Program-made: the position numbers and the translations under genes
Notes under the pieces: generated by a model
Database searches by the model: none
What the model was told of the DNA's origin: nothing
The model's input: the letters and a program-made list of their open reading frames with translations, nothing else
In this document: piece by piece, positions 16,835 to 24,647 of the stretch
How positions within the stretch are numbered: the stretch's first letter is position 1
Layout: each line of letters starts with the position of its first letter
Assembly: GCF_018785315.1 (NCBI RefSeq)
Contig: NZ_WQPN01000128.1
Coordinates: 54,460 to 118,459 of the forward strand
Direction: 5' to 3'
Length of the DNA: 64,000 nucleotides
DNA from: Clostridium sp. MCC353
GTDB taxonomy: Bacteria; Bacillota; Clostridia; Lachnospirales; Lachnospiraceae

Positions 16835-16908
16835 AATTTTAAATAATAGTAGGATCAGGTATGATTCACAGCCCCCTCCAGCAAACCTCTGCCAAAATCA
16901 AAAAGAAA

Positions 16909-16942
16909 GAGGCTCCAAAGCAGCATCCTGCTTTAGAGCCTC
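16909..16942 (-). terminator. Intrinsic terminator after DUF1062 gene
   Basis: GAGGCTCCAAAGCAG-catc-CTGCTTTAGAGCCTC is an almost perfect hairpin. Read on the minus strand it is followed by TTTCTTTTTG. It lies 12 bases past the stop at 16954. Confidence 0.88.
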
Positions 16943-16953
16943 TCTTCAGCCCA

Positions 16954-17592
16954 TCACTTGGCGGCGGAGATATATTTAATGTGGACTTTCATTCCATTTT
17001 TTACAGTTTCACCTAACAATCCTTTTCTGCTCTTCCCAGCCTCTTTGTTCGCGCGCCCTTCATTTGGCATCACATCCGTCCGGAAAATAATACCTGTGTC
17101 ACACCATTGTTTTATTGCGCTCCGTGATACCCCTAACTGGTCTGCCAGCAGCCGGTCAAGCCTCAGTTTCATGGGAAAATGCATCTCTATTTCTACCTCA
17201 AGGGGCTTGCTGTTGTCACGTTTTCCCTCGATGGTTGTGGTCTCCACACAATATCCTTTGTCCGTCAAAACCGCTTCCGCCCTGTTCTTTGCAAACAGGG
17301 CCGGATCTCTTCCACACCATATTGCAAGGCGGCTGTCATTTTCCATAAATCCAAGATACTCCTCCCGGTCTAAGGTATCTGCCGCCTTTCTTTCATAAAC
17401 TGCCATATTCCACGTAGTCCCGCATTTCTCACAACGGTAAATCAACCACACATCGATGTTTTTTCCATTGGCATTGATGCGGAACTTTCCGCTGTTAATA
17501 AATTCTCTCTTTACTCCGCATTTTGAACAGTTCCTTTTTACACCCGGCAATGATTCCGGGATAATTTTCCATACTTCCTTATTTACACACAT
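16954..17592 (-). CDS. DUF1062 domain-containing protein
   Basis: The 212-residue protein has an N-terminal zinc-ribbon-like part with CSKCGVKREF and YRCEKCGTTWN (two CxxC pairs). The C-terminal part contains an S4-like stretch, LRLDRLLADQLGVSRSAIKQW. This combination is the DUF1062 family of unknown function. The true start is ATG 17592 with GGAGGAAGTTTTT upstream; the frame extends to 17715 without a ribosome site. The S4-like motif suggests RNA binding (inference). A strong terminator follows the gene. Confidence 0.85.
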   Translation of the reverse strand: MCVNKEVWKIIPESLPGVKRNCSKCGVKREFINSGKFRINANGKNIDVWLIYRCEKCGTTWNMAVYERKAADTLDREEYLGFMENDSRLAIWCGRDPALFAKNRAEAVLTDKGYCVETTTIEGKRDNSKPLEVEIEMHFPMKLRLDRLLADQLGVSRSAIKQWCDTGIIFRTDVMPNEGRANKEAGKSRKGLLGETVKNGMKVHIKYISAAK

Positions 17593-17711
17593 AAAAACTT
17601 CCTCCACAGCCACTCTAACATGACTGCGGAACACAAAACACCTCGTTCTTCGTGCTGTAAAAAGGATGGGAAGTGCGTTCAGGACAGACCTCTGTCCTCT
17701 TATCACCCACT

Positions 17712-17993
17712 TCATTTTTTACTCTTTTGTTTCTCCGCCAAAAGGATTCTCTGGATACTTTTTTCCGACAGATAATACAACTCTGCCAGTTCGCTCACCT
17801 GGAATCCATCCTGGTATTTTTCATAAATCTCTTCATTTCTGGACTGCAGTTCTTCCTTGATGGAAGTCCCTTCACCCCAGTTTTTCTTATTTTCATGCTT
17901 TCTGGGAATATAGACATATCCTCCGTCTATATATTCCTGGATCAGTTCCACCAGTTCCTCCGGCAAAATCTCTGTTGCTTTCTGATAGCGCAT
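17712..17993 (-). CDS. CD3324 family protein
   Basis: The 93-residue protein matches the small CD3324 family: MRYQKATEILPEELVELIQEYIDGGYVYIPR, then KKNWGEGTSIKEELQSRNEEIYEKYQDG, then a C-terminal helix-turn-helix-like LAELYYLSEKSIQRIL. It is probably a small DNA-binding protein of unknown target. The start at 17993 has GGGAGGCAGCG upstream; the frame reaching 18032 is less likely. About 120 bases separate it from the DUF1062 gene on the same strand. Confidence 0.85.
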   Translation of the reverse strand: MRYQKATEILPEELVELIQEYIDGGYVYIPRKHENKKNWGEGTSIKEELQSRNEEIYEKYQDGFQVSELAELYYLSEKSIQRILLAEKQKSKK

Positions 17994-18239
17994 CGCTGCC
18001 TCCCAAACGTATTTTACTGTCCGGAATAGCAAAGGCTATACAATTACTTTTCTATTTATTTCACTGCATAAGCCTGTTGCTATGCAGTAATAACAGGTTT
18101 ACCCATATAGGACTGCCCTCCTTTTTATTGCGCTGCTTTTAGTACGCTATAGTATAACCGATAAATAGCCGGGTGAAAACCTTAAATTTTTACCAGAAAT
18201 GATCTTGAGAATCCGTACTGAATAAAATCCGCGCTCTTT

Positions 18240-18713
18240 CTAAATGTCTGAAAAATCCATCTTTACCACTCTGCCCATTTTCCCATGCTCTTCCATTTCA
18301 ATAACCGCCATGGTGACCGGGTGCTTGAACCTTCTCGGCCCGCAGCTTCCCGGATTCAGCCAGATCCGTCCCCCATCGGCGGTCTCTTCATATTTATGGG
18401 AATGGCCGCAGATAATGAGATCATAAGTTTCCAACGTCTCCGTTATCCGCTTCTTGTCATGAATCATAAAAATCCGCAGGCCAAACAGCTCCAGGCTCAG
18501 ATTTTCGGGCAGATGAACCGCCCATTCCTTGTCATTATTGCCCCTTATGGCATAAACTTTTGCAATGGTTTCCAGTTCATCCAGAACCTGCTGCCGGTTG
18601 ATATCCCCTCCATGGAGGATTACATCACAGGTGGATAATACACTTTTGACCTCCTCCCTGAGGAGGCCGTGGGTGTCGGAAATAACGCCGATTCTATGAA
18701 TGCATTGCGGCAT
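18240..18713 (-). CDS. YfcE/MJ0936-family metallophosphoesterase
   Basis: The 157-residue enzyme carries all phosphodiesterase motifs in order: SDTHG (12-16), HGGD, GNND, the metal-binding GHSHK, and NPGS. This is the short, single-domain family that hydrolyses phosphodiesters such as cyclic nucleotides or bis-pNPP with Mn; the physiological substrate is unclear. It is cytoplasmic and monocistronic by spacing (about 60 bases to the next gene). Confidence 0.92.
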   Translation of the reverse strand: MPQCIHRIGVISDTHGLLREEVKSVLSTCDVILHGGDINRQQVLDELETIAKVYAIRGNNDKEWAVHLPENLSLELFGLRIFMIHDKKRITETLETYDLIICGHSHKYEETADGGRIWLNPGSCGPRRFKHPVTMAVIEMEEHGKMGRVVKMDFSDI

Positions 18714-18774
18714 GATGCTGTTCCCTGCCTTTCCTTTTACTTCATAAAGCTGTAATAAATACTTTTAGAATACG

Positions 18775-19557
18775 CTAAATCCGGGATAAAAACCTATTCT
18801 TATCGCCGTCTATATCTGCTAATTTCTTTAAATCAAGATCAAATTTTTGTGGTAAATACTTAAAACTCTTTCTGCCTTTGCTAAAAGTTTTCTGGATATT
18901 ATAGACAGCCCTTGTATTTAACTCCTGATATGTAAAATAATAAATTCCGCTCTGCTTTATTCTATCCGGCAGACGATTTTCTGTGATACCGACCAAAAAA
19001 GGATTCTCAAACAGATTCCTATAGGCCAAAAGCTGGTTCGTTGGATCCTTGCTGCCCAGCTTGGCCTCAAAGATGACAGCTCTGCGGGAATAAGGCTCTT
19101 CTGCCAGAAGATCCAAACGAACATTTTCAAATACGGCCTCCCGCTTGACAAATGACAGTTCCGGGAAAATATCTTCAAAACCGTCTTCCATCATTTTTAC
19201 AAAATCCGCCTCACTATGATTACGGTCATCTTGAGCAATATATGCCGCTTCTGCAAAAATTTCCATCAGCATATCTATGTAAGCGTCTTCGAATTTCCCA
19301 CGCAGATCATTCAAAGCGGAAAAAAACAACTTATTCATAAAAGGATTATGCCATGTTTGATGCATCTTTCCGAGTTCATATAAATCCGCAATGCTTTCTG
19401 CAGAACTAATTCCATACAAAATACCGATAATATGGATTTTTACACGTTCCCGAAAGGTTTTCTCCCAATAGCTGATTTCTTCTGACGGCAAGTCTTCCTC
19501 ATAATCTATAATGAAATTATTCAAAACCGACCATTTGTACATATAAGCTGCGCTCAT
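18775..19557 (-). CDS. PD-(D/E)XK nuclease-fold protein
   Basis: The 260-residue protein has the motif D149-x14-E164-A-K166 (RLDLLAEEP...VIFEAKLG) followed by Q175 in NQLLAYRNLF. This is the active-site pattern of PD-(D/E)XK nucleases. The helical N-terminus (about 1-110) has no clear match. The layout resembles Rpn/PDDEXK transposase-associated or defence nucleases. It is AT-richer than the housekeeping genes and lies next to two toxin-antitoxin modules and an rlmH-type attachment repeat, suggesting horizontal origin. DNA or RNA substrate unknown. Confidence 0.7.
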   Translation of the reverse strand: MSAAYMYKWSVLNNFIIDYEEDLPSEEISYWEKTFRERVKIHIIGILYGISSAESIADLYELGKMHQTWHNPFMNKLFFSALNDLRGKFEDAYIDMLMEIFAEAAYIAQDDRNHSEADFVKMMEDGFEDIFPELSFVKREAVFENVRLDLLAEEPYSRRAVIFEAKLGSKDPTNQLLAYRNLFENPFLVGITENRLPDRIKQSGIYYFTYQELNTRAVYNIQKTFSKGRKSFKYLPQKFDLDLKKLADIDGDKNRFLSRI

Positions 19558-19618
19558 TTTTCCTCCTTTTCTGAATCCTTATCCATGTTTACGCCTTCTT
19601 ATGATTATTTTGATAATT

Positions 19619-19693
19619 ACTCCTTTCCACAAAAAGCCCAGGCCAACTATAAGCGTCAACCTGGGATTCTCTTACTATGTTTATAATATCTGC
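19619..19693 (-). repeat. Terminator-bearing repeat, family C, copy 1
   Basis: This about 75-base stretch carries hairpin CCCAGG-ccaactataagcgtcaa-CCTGGG flanked by CTCCTTTCCACAAAAA and CTTACTATGTTTATAATAT. The same block recurs at 21176-21250 with about 80% identity. Each copy lies just past the end of a minus-strand gene: here the Doc toxin gene, there the frameshifted membrane gene. Each can act as terminator. Confidence 0.75.
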
Positions 19694-19713
19694 TAATTCT
19701 TAATTCTGTTCCA

Positions 19714-20088
19714 TTATTTATGACTTATTATCCAATCTAATATTTCATCATAACCAATACTGCCATCTGCCACACCTAATCCTAAAGCAATCAACTCTCG
19801 CTGTGTGTATTTTATATTTACTTGATTCAATCTAAGTATCATTAGCATAGACAACATGCCAATCCGCTTATTACCATCTAAAAAAGCATGATTATTCACA
19901 AGGCCAAAAGCAATCCTGGCGGCTTTTTCTTCCACCGTAGGATAAACTTCTATCTCCCTAAATCCACTGGATATACTGAAAATAGCCGATTCTAAAAGCC
20001 CCCTGTCTCTTAATCCATCCAGTCCGCCTGTTTTTTCTATAAGCCTTCCATGAATTTTAATTACTTCATCTACTGCTAAAATTATCAT
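19714..20088 (-). CDS. doc: Doc (death-on-curing) family toxin
   Basis: The 124-residue Fic-fold protein has the Doc signature HAFLDGNKR at 67-75 (canonical HxFx(D/N)(A/G)NKR). Doc toxins phosphorylate EF-Tu and stop translation. The length matches the family. It overlaps the antitoxin gene by four bases (20085-20088), the usual toxin-second order. The active-site residues are intact, so it is probably functional. Confidence 0.93.
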   Translation of the reverse strand: MIILAVDEVIKIHGRLIEKTGGLDGLRDRGLLESAIFSISSGFREIEVYPTVEEKAARIAFGLVNNHAFLDGNKRIGMLSMLMILRLNQVNIKYTQRELIALGLGVADGSIGYDEILDWIISHK

Positions 20089-20342
20089 TTAGCTAACTCC
20101 AGAAATGCTTCCATATTTTCTTCAATCAAAGTATCTGCTGTCAATTCTAATTTTTTTTCTCTTGCCGCTCTGATTCCTTTTATCGCTTCGTATTCCTCAA
20201 AATCTACCACAATGTATCTGGGCTTATTGTTTTTGAGAATTACAGCAAAACCATTTTCGTCTACAATATGCGTTACTTTAGAAAAATTCTGATTCGCTTC
20301 TGTCATTGCTACTAACGCTTCTGTGTTTACCATCATATTCAT
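20085..20342 (-). CDS. phd: Phd/YefM family antitoxin
   Basis: The 85-residue protein has a Phd/YefM N-terminus (ALVAMTEANQNFSKVTHIVDENGFAVILKNNKPRYIVVDFEEYEAI) that binds DNA as a dimer, and a C-terminal helix to neutralise Doc. Several in-frame starts lie within 12 bases (GTG 20345, ATG 20342, 20336, 20333); AAAGGTGAGGTG upstream fits 20342 or 20336. It is the first gene of the module and probably represses its own promoter. Confidence 0.9.
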   Translation of the reverse strand: MNMMVNTEALVAMTEANQNFSKVTHIVDENGFAVILKNNKPRYIVVDFEEYEAIKGIRAAREKKLELTADTLIEENMEAFLELAK

Positions 20343-20407
20343 CACCTCACCTTTAGTATATGCTAAAGCTAGGATAAATACAACCTACTTTTTAAATAAT
20401 CATCCTT

Positions 20408-20432
20408 CTCCCCGTCACTTATGATACGGTTC
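20408..20432. repeat. Distal copy of rlmH 3'-end direct repeat (att-like)
   Basis: This copy is identical over 25 bases to 22194-22218. On the minus strand it spells GAACCGTATCATAAGTGA, repeating the C-terminal EPYHK-stop of RlmH away from the gene. Such a copy is expected where an element has integrated and duplicated its target. Confidence 0.8.
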
Positions 20433-20475
20433 TCCGTAGCGGCTCCAATGGGGAGAGTTATTATTATGTGACGAT

Positions 20476-20854
20476 TCAATCCTTATCCTTATTTATAGCC
20501 TTCATTAATTTTTTATCATAGCTATAAATTGTCATTCCCATTACCTGATGATATGCCAATAATATATTATCTACAAAGTCCAATGTATTTTCTGCATATA
20601 ATAGTAACGCCCTCTCTGCTACCGCTCCATTTCTACAGACAATATTCCTTGCCTTCATAAAGCTTAAAATAGCTTCACTGCAAGCTTTTCTAGGAACACT
20701 ATAAACCTTTGTAATGACATACACAACTTCTGCTATTACCTCTATGTGTATATACTATTTTCTGTGTCTGCCTTATCGTCTGTAATTCCTCAATCTTTTT
20801 TTCATCATCACCAATGATACAGCGTATCATTGTATTTGCATCAGCCATTACCAT
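20476..20854 (-). pseudogene. PIN-domain toxin gene, frameshifted
   Basis: Two overlapping frames together make one PIN protein. The 5' part reads MVMADANTMIRCIIGDDEKKIEELQ (acidic Asp of the PIN start) from ATG 20854. The 3' part, in another frame, reads EVIAEVVYVITKVYSVPRKACSEAI...ENTLDFVDNILLAYHQVMG, with the later acidic residues. The shift lies near 20745-20760 in a TATA/ACACA-rich stretch, where one base too many or a lost TA pair would explain it. PIN toxins are Mg-dependent RNases; this copy should be inactive unless the shift is programmed or a sequence error. It overlaps its antitoxin gene by 14 bases. Confidence 0.75.
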
Positions 20855-21059
20855 GCTTTTCCACCATTGCACGTTCAAATGCCCCTTCTTCCAATTCTCT
20901 TTTGCTTGAATCTGCATACTTCGACAATATTCCTATTGGAAGTTCATCTACTTCATTCTCATCATCTATAAACGTTACTATGACCTTCTGCTTAGTTTTA
21001 GGGGCTGGTTCTAAAAGTCGCACTGTATTTCCATCAAAATATCCTGTTATCTCTCTCAT
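20841..21059 (-). CDS. Antitoxin partner of the PIN protein
   Basis: The 72-residue protein starts MREITGYFDGNTVRLLEP, with beta-strand character like AbrB/DUF104-type antitoxin N-termini. A helical, charged C-terminus (SKYADSSKRELEEGAFERAMVEKHG) would wrap the toxin. GAGGAGGG seven bases before ATG 21059 decides the start; the frame extends seven codons further. It is directly followed by the broken PIN gene, the normal antitoxin-toxin order. The antitoxin family name is uncertain. Confidence 0.7.
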   Translation of the reverse strand: MREITGYFDGNTVRLLEPAPKTKQKVIVTFIDDENEVDELPIGILSKYADSSKRELEEGAFERAMVEKHGNG

Positions 21060-21175
21060 TCTATTTCCCTCCTCTATCAAATGAGTTATCCTTTGCTTAT
21101 ATTATATTCTATCTATTCCCCTTTTTAAATACAAAATTCAAAATTTGTACTTTTAGTTTCTCCTGGTGACACACT

Positions 21176-21250
21176 GACTCCTTTCCACAAAAAATCCCAG
21201 GTTAACTATAATCGTTAACCTGGGTTTACCTTACTATGTTTATAATATTT
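21176..21250 (-). repeat. Terminator-bearing repeat, family C, copy 2
   Basis: Hairpin CCCAGGTTAAC-tataatc-GTTAACCTGGG lies inside a 75-base block closely matching 19619-19693 (shared flanks CTCCTTTCCACAAAAA and TTACTATGTTTATAATAT). It lies 50 bases past the stop at 21300 and can terminate that transcript. The two copies bracket both toxin-antitoxin modules. Confidence 0.75.
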
Positions 21251-21299
21251 CCCATTCTTTTGTCAAATATAATACATTTTTTCTTTGAATATTAAATTT

Positions 21300-22117
21300 T
21301 TATCTATAAAGAGGACACAATTTATCTTTACTCCTATAATACGTAGTCTGCTGAAGTAATGTAAAATCATATCCACCAATAGCACGACTAATTCTTGCCC
21401 TAACCTTTATAAATAATAAAATACCTCCTTCAGAAACTGCTGATAACCAAAATATAGGAGTGCATTCTTCAACATCGCATTTTACTATTAACCAAAAATA
21501 GCGATTTATATCTGCCTTAAAATTATTCTCTAATTCACTTGTTGGTTTTGTGGAGCAATATAAAGGTGACGAATACAATATTTTTTCACAATATTTATAA
21601 TAATTATGTAATATGTCCTTTTCATTTTTTTTTAAATAATCATCGCTAAATGCCATTATATATTTTAAATTTGTACTTTTCCTTTCTGATGTAAGGAATT
21701 TTATTAATAATGGCGGAAAAGTTCCTTCTTTGGTTTCGTCAGAGAAATTGTAGTCTTTCTCAGTATTAATTTCTACAACCATTTTATTCCAATTAAATTC
21801 TTCTTTATATTCATCAGTATCTCTTTTGAAGGCTAACGTATAATACCCACTTCGCCGATTTTAATTTTATCTTCTCTTAATAATTCTTTCTCTTTTGAAT
21901 ATACTTGAAAGAAAATAGTAATCACTATTCCCACTAGTAACACACTATATGAACCTAAATTTTTCAAGATAAGACTTAACACCAAACAGAACTGATTTAG
22001 TTTATATGGCGTAATACATATCCAGAAAAGAGCTGCCCCCACTACTATTACTGCAAGAACTATAATCGAAATAAACATATATTTGACTGCAGTAAATAAT
22101 CCTATATCATCATTCAT
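21300..22117 (-). pseudogene. Two-TM membrane protein gene split by a frameshift
   Basis: The first frame (from ATG 22117) encodes two membrane segments and ends ...LLREDKIKIGEVGIIR-stop at 21833. Adding one G to the GGG at 21846-21848 makes it continue as GEVGYYTLAFKRDTDEYKEEFNWNKMVVEINTEKDYN into the second frame, which ends at 21300. The joined product would be about 270 residues: N-terminal membrane anchor plus a cytoplasmic domain with no family I recognise. A one-base slip in a G-run is a common mutation or sequencing error, so I call it a broken single gene. Two separate genes remain possible. It is very AT-rich, unlike its neighbours. Confidence 0.65.
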
Positions 22118-22193
22118 TGTATATTCTTACCTCCATGATTTATGAATCCATTCACTAAATACTCATTATTAAATTAACATTAAACGTTTACAC

Positions 22194-22218
22194 CTCCCCG
22201 TCACTTATGATACGGTTC
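22194..22218. repeat. rlmH-internal copy of direct repeat (att-like)
   Basis: This copy forms the 3' end and stop of rlmH and the first bases after it. It matches 20408-20432 exactly. The rlmH reading frame is intact across it, as expected if an integrated element regenerates the gene end. Confidence 0.8.
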
Positions 22219-22680
22219 CCCATGACTAATCCGAAAACTCCTATAAACCTGTTCCAGCAGAATCACCCTCATCAACTGATGGGGAAATGTCATCTTTGAG
22301 AAGCTGAGCAGGTAATCCGCCCTGCCCAGCACCTTCTTAGACAGCCCCAGGGAGCCGCCGATCACAAATACAATCTGGCTCACCCCGGACACGCCCAGCC
22401 CGTCAATCTTTTCCGCCAGTTGTTCCGAACTGAGCGTCTGGCCTTCGATGGCCAGGGCGATTACATAGGAACCGTCCTTAATCTGGGCCAGAATCCGCTC
22501 CCCTTCTTTATCCTTGATCTGGGTTTCCACCGCCTCACTGGCGTTATCCGGTGTTTTTTCATCCGCCACCTGTATGATTTCCAGTTTGCAGTACCTGCTC
22601 AGCCGTTTGCTGTATTCCTCAATCGCATCTGTAAAAAATTTCTCCTTGATTTTTCCTACCGTAACAAGCGTTATCCTCAT
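22201..22680 (-). CDS. rlmH: 23S rRNA (pseudouridine1915-N3)-methyltransferase
   Basis: The 159-residue length is exactly that of RlmH. It is a SPOUT methyltransferase with the trefoil-knot signatures [47 protein letters not shown] and the C-terminal GEPYHK. It methylates pseudouridine 1915 in helix 69 of 23S rRNA using S-adenosylmethionine. I start at ATG 22680 ([10 protein letters not shown]), the conserved N-terminus, although the ribosome site (CAGGGCACAGG) is modest. It begins 14 bases past the stop of the LRR gene, so they are probably co-transcribed. Its 3' end is the att-like repeat. Confidence 0.97.
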   Translation of the reverse strand: MRITLVTVGKIKEKFFTDAIEEYSKRLSRYCKLEIIQVADEKTPDNASEAVETQIKDKEGERILAQIKDGSYVIALAIEGQTLSSEQLAEKIDGLGVSGVSQIVFVIGGSLGLSKKVLGRADYLLSFSKMTFPHQLMRVILLEQVYRSFRISHGEPYHK

Positions 22681-22693
22681 CCTGTGCCCTGCC

Positions 22694-24601
22694 TTATTTG
22701 ACCACCGTAACCGCTTCACTCAGAACCTGGTAATTGGAGATGGGATCTCCGGTGCAGTTAACAAGTTCCAGCTTTTTCAGAAGTTCCAGAGGTTTTAAGT
22801 CTGTAATATAGTTGTCGCTGATATCCAGAGTCTTTAATTCCGGCAAAGAGGCCGCAAAATTAATCTGGGTCAGCTTGTTTCCGGTCAGGCTGATGTTTTC
22901 CAGGCCGGTATATGCGGCTATGAAGTCCGTATGTTCGTCTAATGTTACCTTGTCATAATCCACATAAGTAATTCCCCCGCCGCCGCTGATCTTAACATTC
23001 TTATACAGCTTGACTCCGTTCATTTCCAAATGTTTCAATGCCGGATTGGCCGCCAGCTTGTCAAAATTGATTTCACATTCTGTACCGTTTAAAATGAGGG
23101 CTTCCAAAGTCGGGATGCCAAACAGCCCCGATATATCTTCATAGGTTGCAACCCCGGTCAGATCCAGCTTTACAAGGGCAGGAAGCTGCGCAGCAAATTT
23201 CCAGCCCGCCGTATTCCCGTAGACGCGGGAACACTTGAGTTCCTTCAAATTCACAAGTCCGGAAAATGCACCGGGATCGTCAATACCGCAGCCCTCGATG
23301 GAAAGGGTTTCCAACGCTCCGAAGTTTCTTATAAATGACGTCTTTTCAAATCCTCCGAGAGTCAGCGCCTTCAAATTCACAAGTCCGCTCAAATCCGGAA
23401 TTTCACATCCATAAGGCACATCCAGGGAAAGTTCCTCCAGATTGGTCAATCCTCCGATGCTGCTGCAGTTCTTCATCTCATAACACCGCTCCACCACAAG
23501 GGAAGTCAGGCTGTCCCTGCCCTTCAGGCCGTCCAGATTCAATACATTGGTATGGGAAACCGTCAATTTCTTCAGATTGGCCATTCCCTCCACAAATCCG
23601 ATATCCCGGATTCCCTCTGACTGGGCATACAGCTCCTCCAATTGGGACATGACAGAAAGGAATGAGAAATCTGTAATATCGTCACAATTTTCCAGCTTCA
23701 GTGATTTTAAGTTTTTCAGTTTCACCAGTTCCGTCAGATCCATCAAATGGCCGCCGTAAAGGCTGATCCCTTCCAAATTGACAAATGAATCGATTCCCTC
23801 CAGGCTTTCAATTCCTCCGCTCACCTCAAGTTCCTTCAATGCGCCCGGATCGTCCAGCTTGGAAGCTATTTCCGTCAGGTTTTTGCCGTAACAGCCCAGC
23901 CCCTCCAGTTCAAGCCCGGCAATATCCGTTTTGGAGATATAACCACGGATTTTCAGCACCTTTAACCCGGTAAATGCGGCCAGCTGCGAGGGGGCCACCT
24001 TTTTATCGTTCCTCGGAAATGTTATCCATATGGGTTCTGTGCCTTCCTTTTCATAAGGGTTGTCAAAACTGTACCCGATCCTGATTTCATCCAGAGTACT
24101 CTTCTCCTCCAGATACCGGATCTTCCCAAGTTCTTCCGCTGTGATCTGATCCACCGGCTTTCCGAACACTTTTGCAGCAAAATCAGCAAACCCTTCGGTA
24201 AGTTCAGGAATTTCAATGACTTCTGCCGCTGCATCCGCGCTCACATCCTCTATTTCTGTTGTTTCCTCCGCCTGGGCGGCGGCCTTTTCCGCCCGGTTGA
24301 TCTCCATCCTTCTCATTATGCCTTTTCCATTGATCAAAAGAATACCAAGAATCATCACGAAAAAGAGCGCTGTGCCCCGTTTCCATCCATAAGGTTCCCA
24401 TCCGGTCTTCTTCACCTCAGGCTTAGGTTCCCGCGGCTGGTACCAGTTCTGCTCCGGCCCCCTCATGGTCACATCTTCATTCTCTTCCTGCTCTATGATA
24501 TATCTGGATTTGCAGTATTCGCAGACCGCTATGCTTGGATTCTCTTCGTCAATTTTCAACGGTCCGTTGCAGGAACTGCATCTTAACTCTGTTATCTTCA
24601 T
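22694..24601 (-). CDS. Zinc-ribbon, single-TM, leucine-rich-repeat protein
   Basis: The 635-residue protein starts with a zinc ribbon (CSSCNG at 8-13, CEYCKS at 27-32). A short linker leads to one membrane segment (about 75-95, [15 protein letters not shown]), then a coiled stretch rich in Ala/Glu. About 430 residues of leucine-rich repeats of the internalin/SDS22-like 22-residue type follow ([30 protein letters not shown]). The zinc ribbon faces the cytoplasm and the LRR domain the outside. The target is unknown; it may bind cell-surface or peptide ligands. It precedes rlmH by 14 bases. Confidence 0.85.
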   Translation of the reverse strand: MKITELRCSSCNGPLKIDEENPSIAVCEYCKSRYIIEQEENEDVTMRGPEQNWYQPREPKPEVKKTGWEPYGWKRGTALFFVMILGILLINGKGIMRRMEINRAEKAAAQAEETTEIEDVSADAAAEVIEIPELTEGFADFAAKVFGKPVDQITAEELGKIRYLEEKSTLDEIRIGYSFDNPYEKEGTEPIWITFPRNDKKVAPSQLAAFTGLKVLKIRGYISKTDIAGLELEGLGCYGKNLTEIASKLDDPGALKELEVSGGIESLEGIDSFVNLEGISLYGGHLMDLTELVKLKNLKSLKLENCDDITDFSFLSVMSQLEELYAQSEGIRDIGFVEGMANLKKLTVSHTNVLNLDGLKGRDSLTSLVVERCYEMKNCSSIGGLTNLEELSLDVPYGCEIPDLSGLVNLKALTLGGFEKTSFIRNFGALETLSIEGCGIDDPGAFSGLVNLKELKCSRVYGNTAGWKFAAQLPALVKLDLTGVATYEDISGLFGIPTLEALILNGTECEINFDKLAANPALKHLEMNGVKLYKNVKISGGGGITYVDYDKVTLDEHTDFIAAYTGLENISLTGNKLTQINFAASLPELKTLDISDNYITDLKPLELLKKLELVNCTGDPISNYQVLSEAVTVVK

Positions 24602-24647
24602 CGTATTTTCCTCACTCTGTCATACTCTTGCCTTTATTTCTTTAATT

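Larger units (their letters stand above)
20408..22218. mobile_element. Remnant cassette at the 3' end of rlmH (SCC-like site)
   Basis: A perfect 25-bp direct repeat (20408-20432 and 22194-22218, containing CCGTCACTTATGATACGG) encloses about 1.8 kb. The right copy is the last codons and stop of rlmH (GAA CCG TAT CAT AAG TGA on the minus strand). The same place and nearly the same bases are the attachment site of staphylococcal SCC cassettes. Inside are a PIN toxin-antitoxin module with a broken toxin, a family C repeat and a frameshifted membrane-protein gene, all AT-rich. No ccr or other recombinase gene is present, so the piece appears to be a decayed cassette. The identification as an element is inference from the att-like repeat. 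Confidence 0.65.

Noticed and set aside
16860-16900. Possible further element start (GATTCACAGCCCCCTCCAGC)
   Set aside because: Only about 15 bases match the L3 end and no second arm is found, so it may be chance or a small relic.
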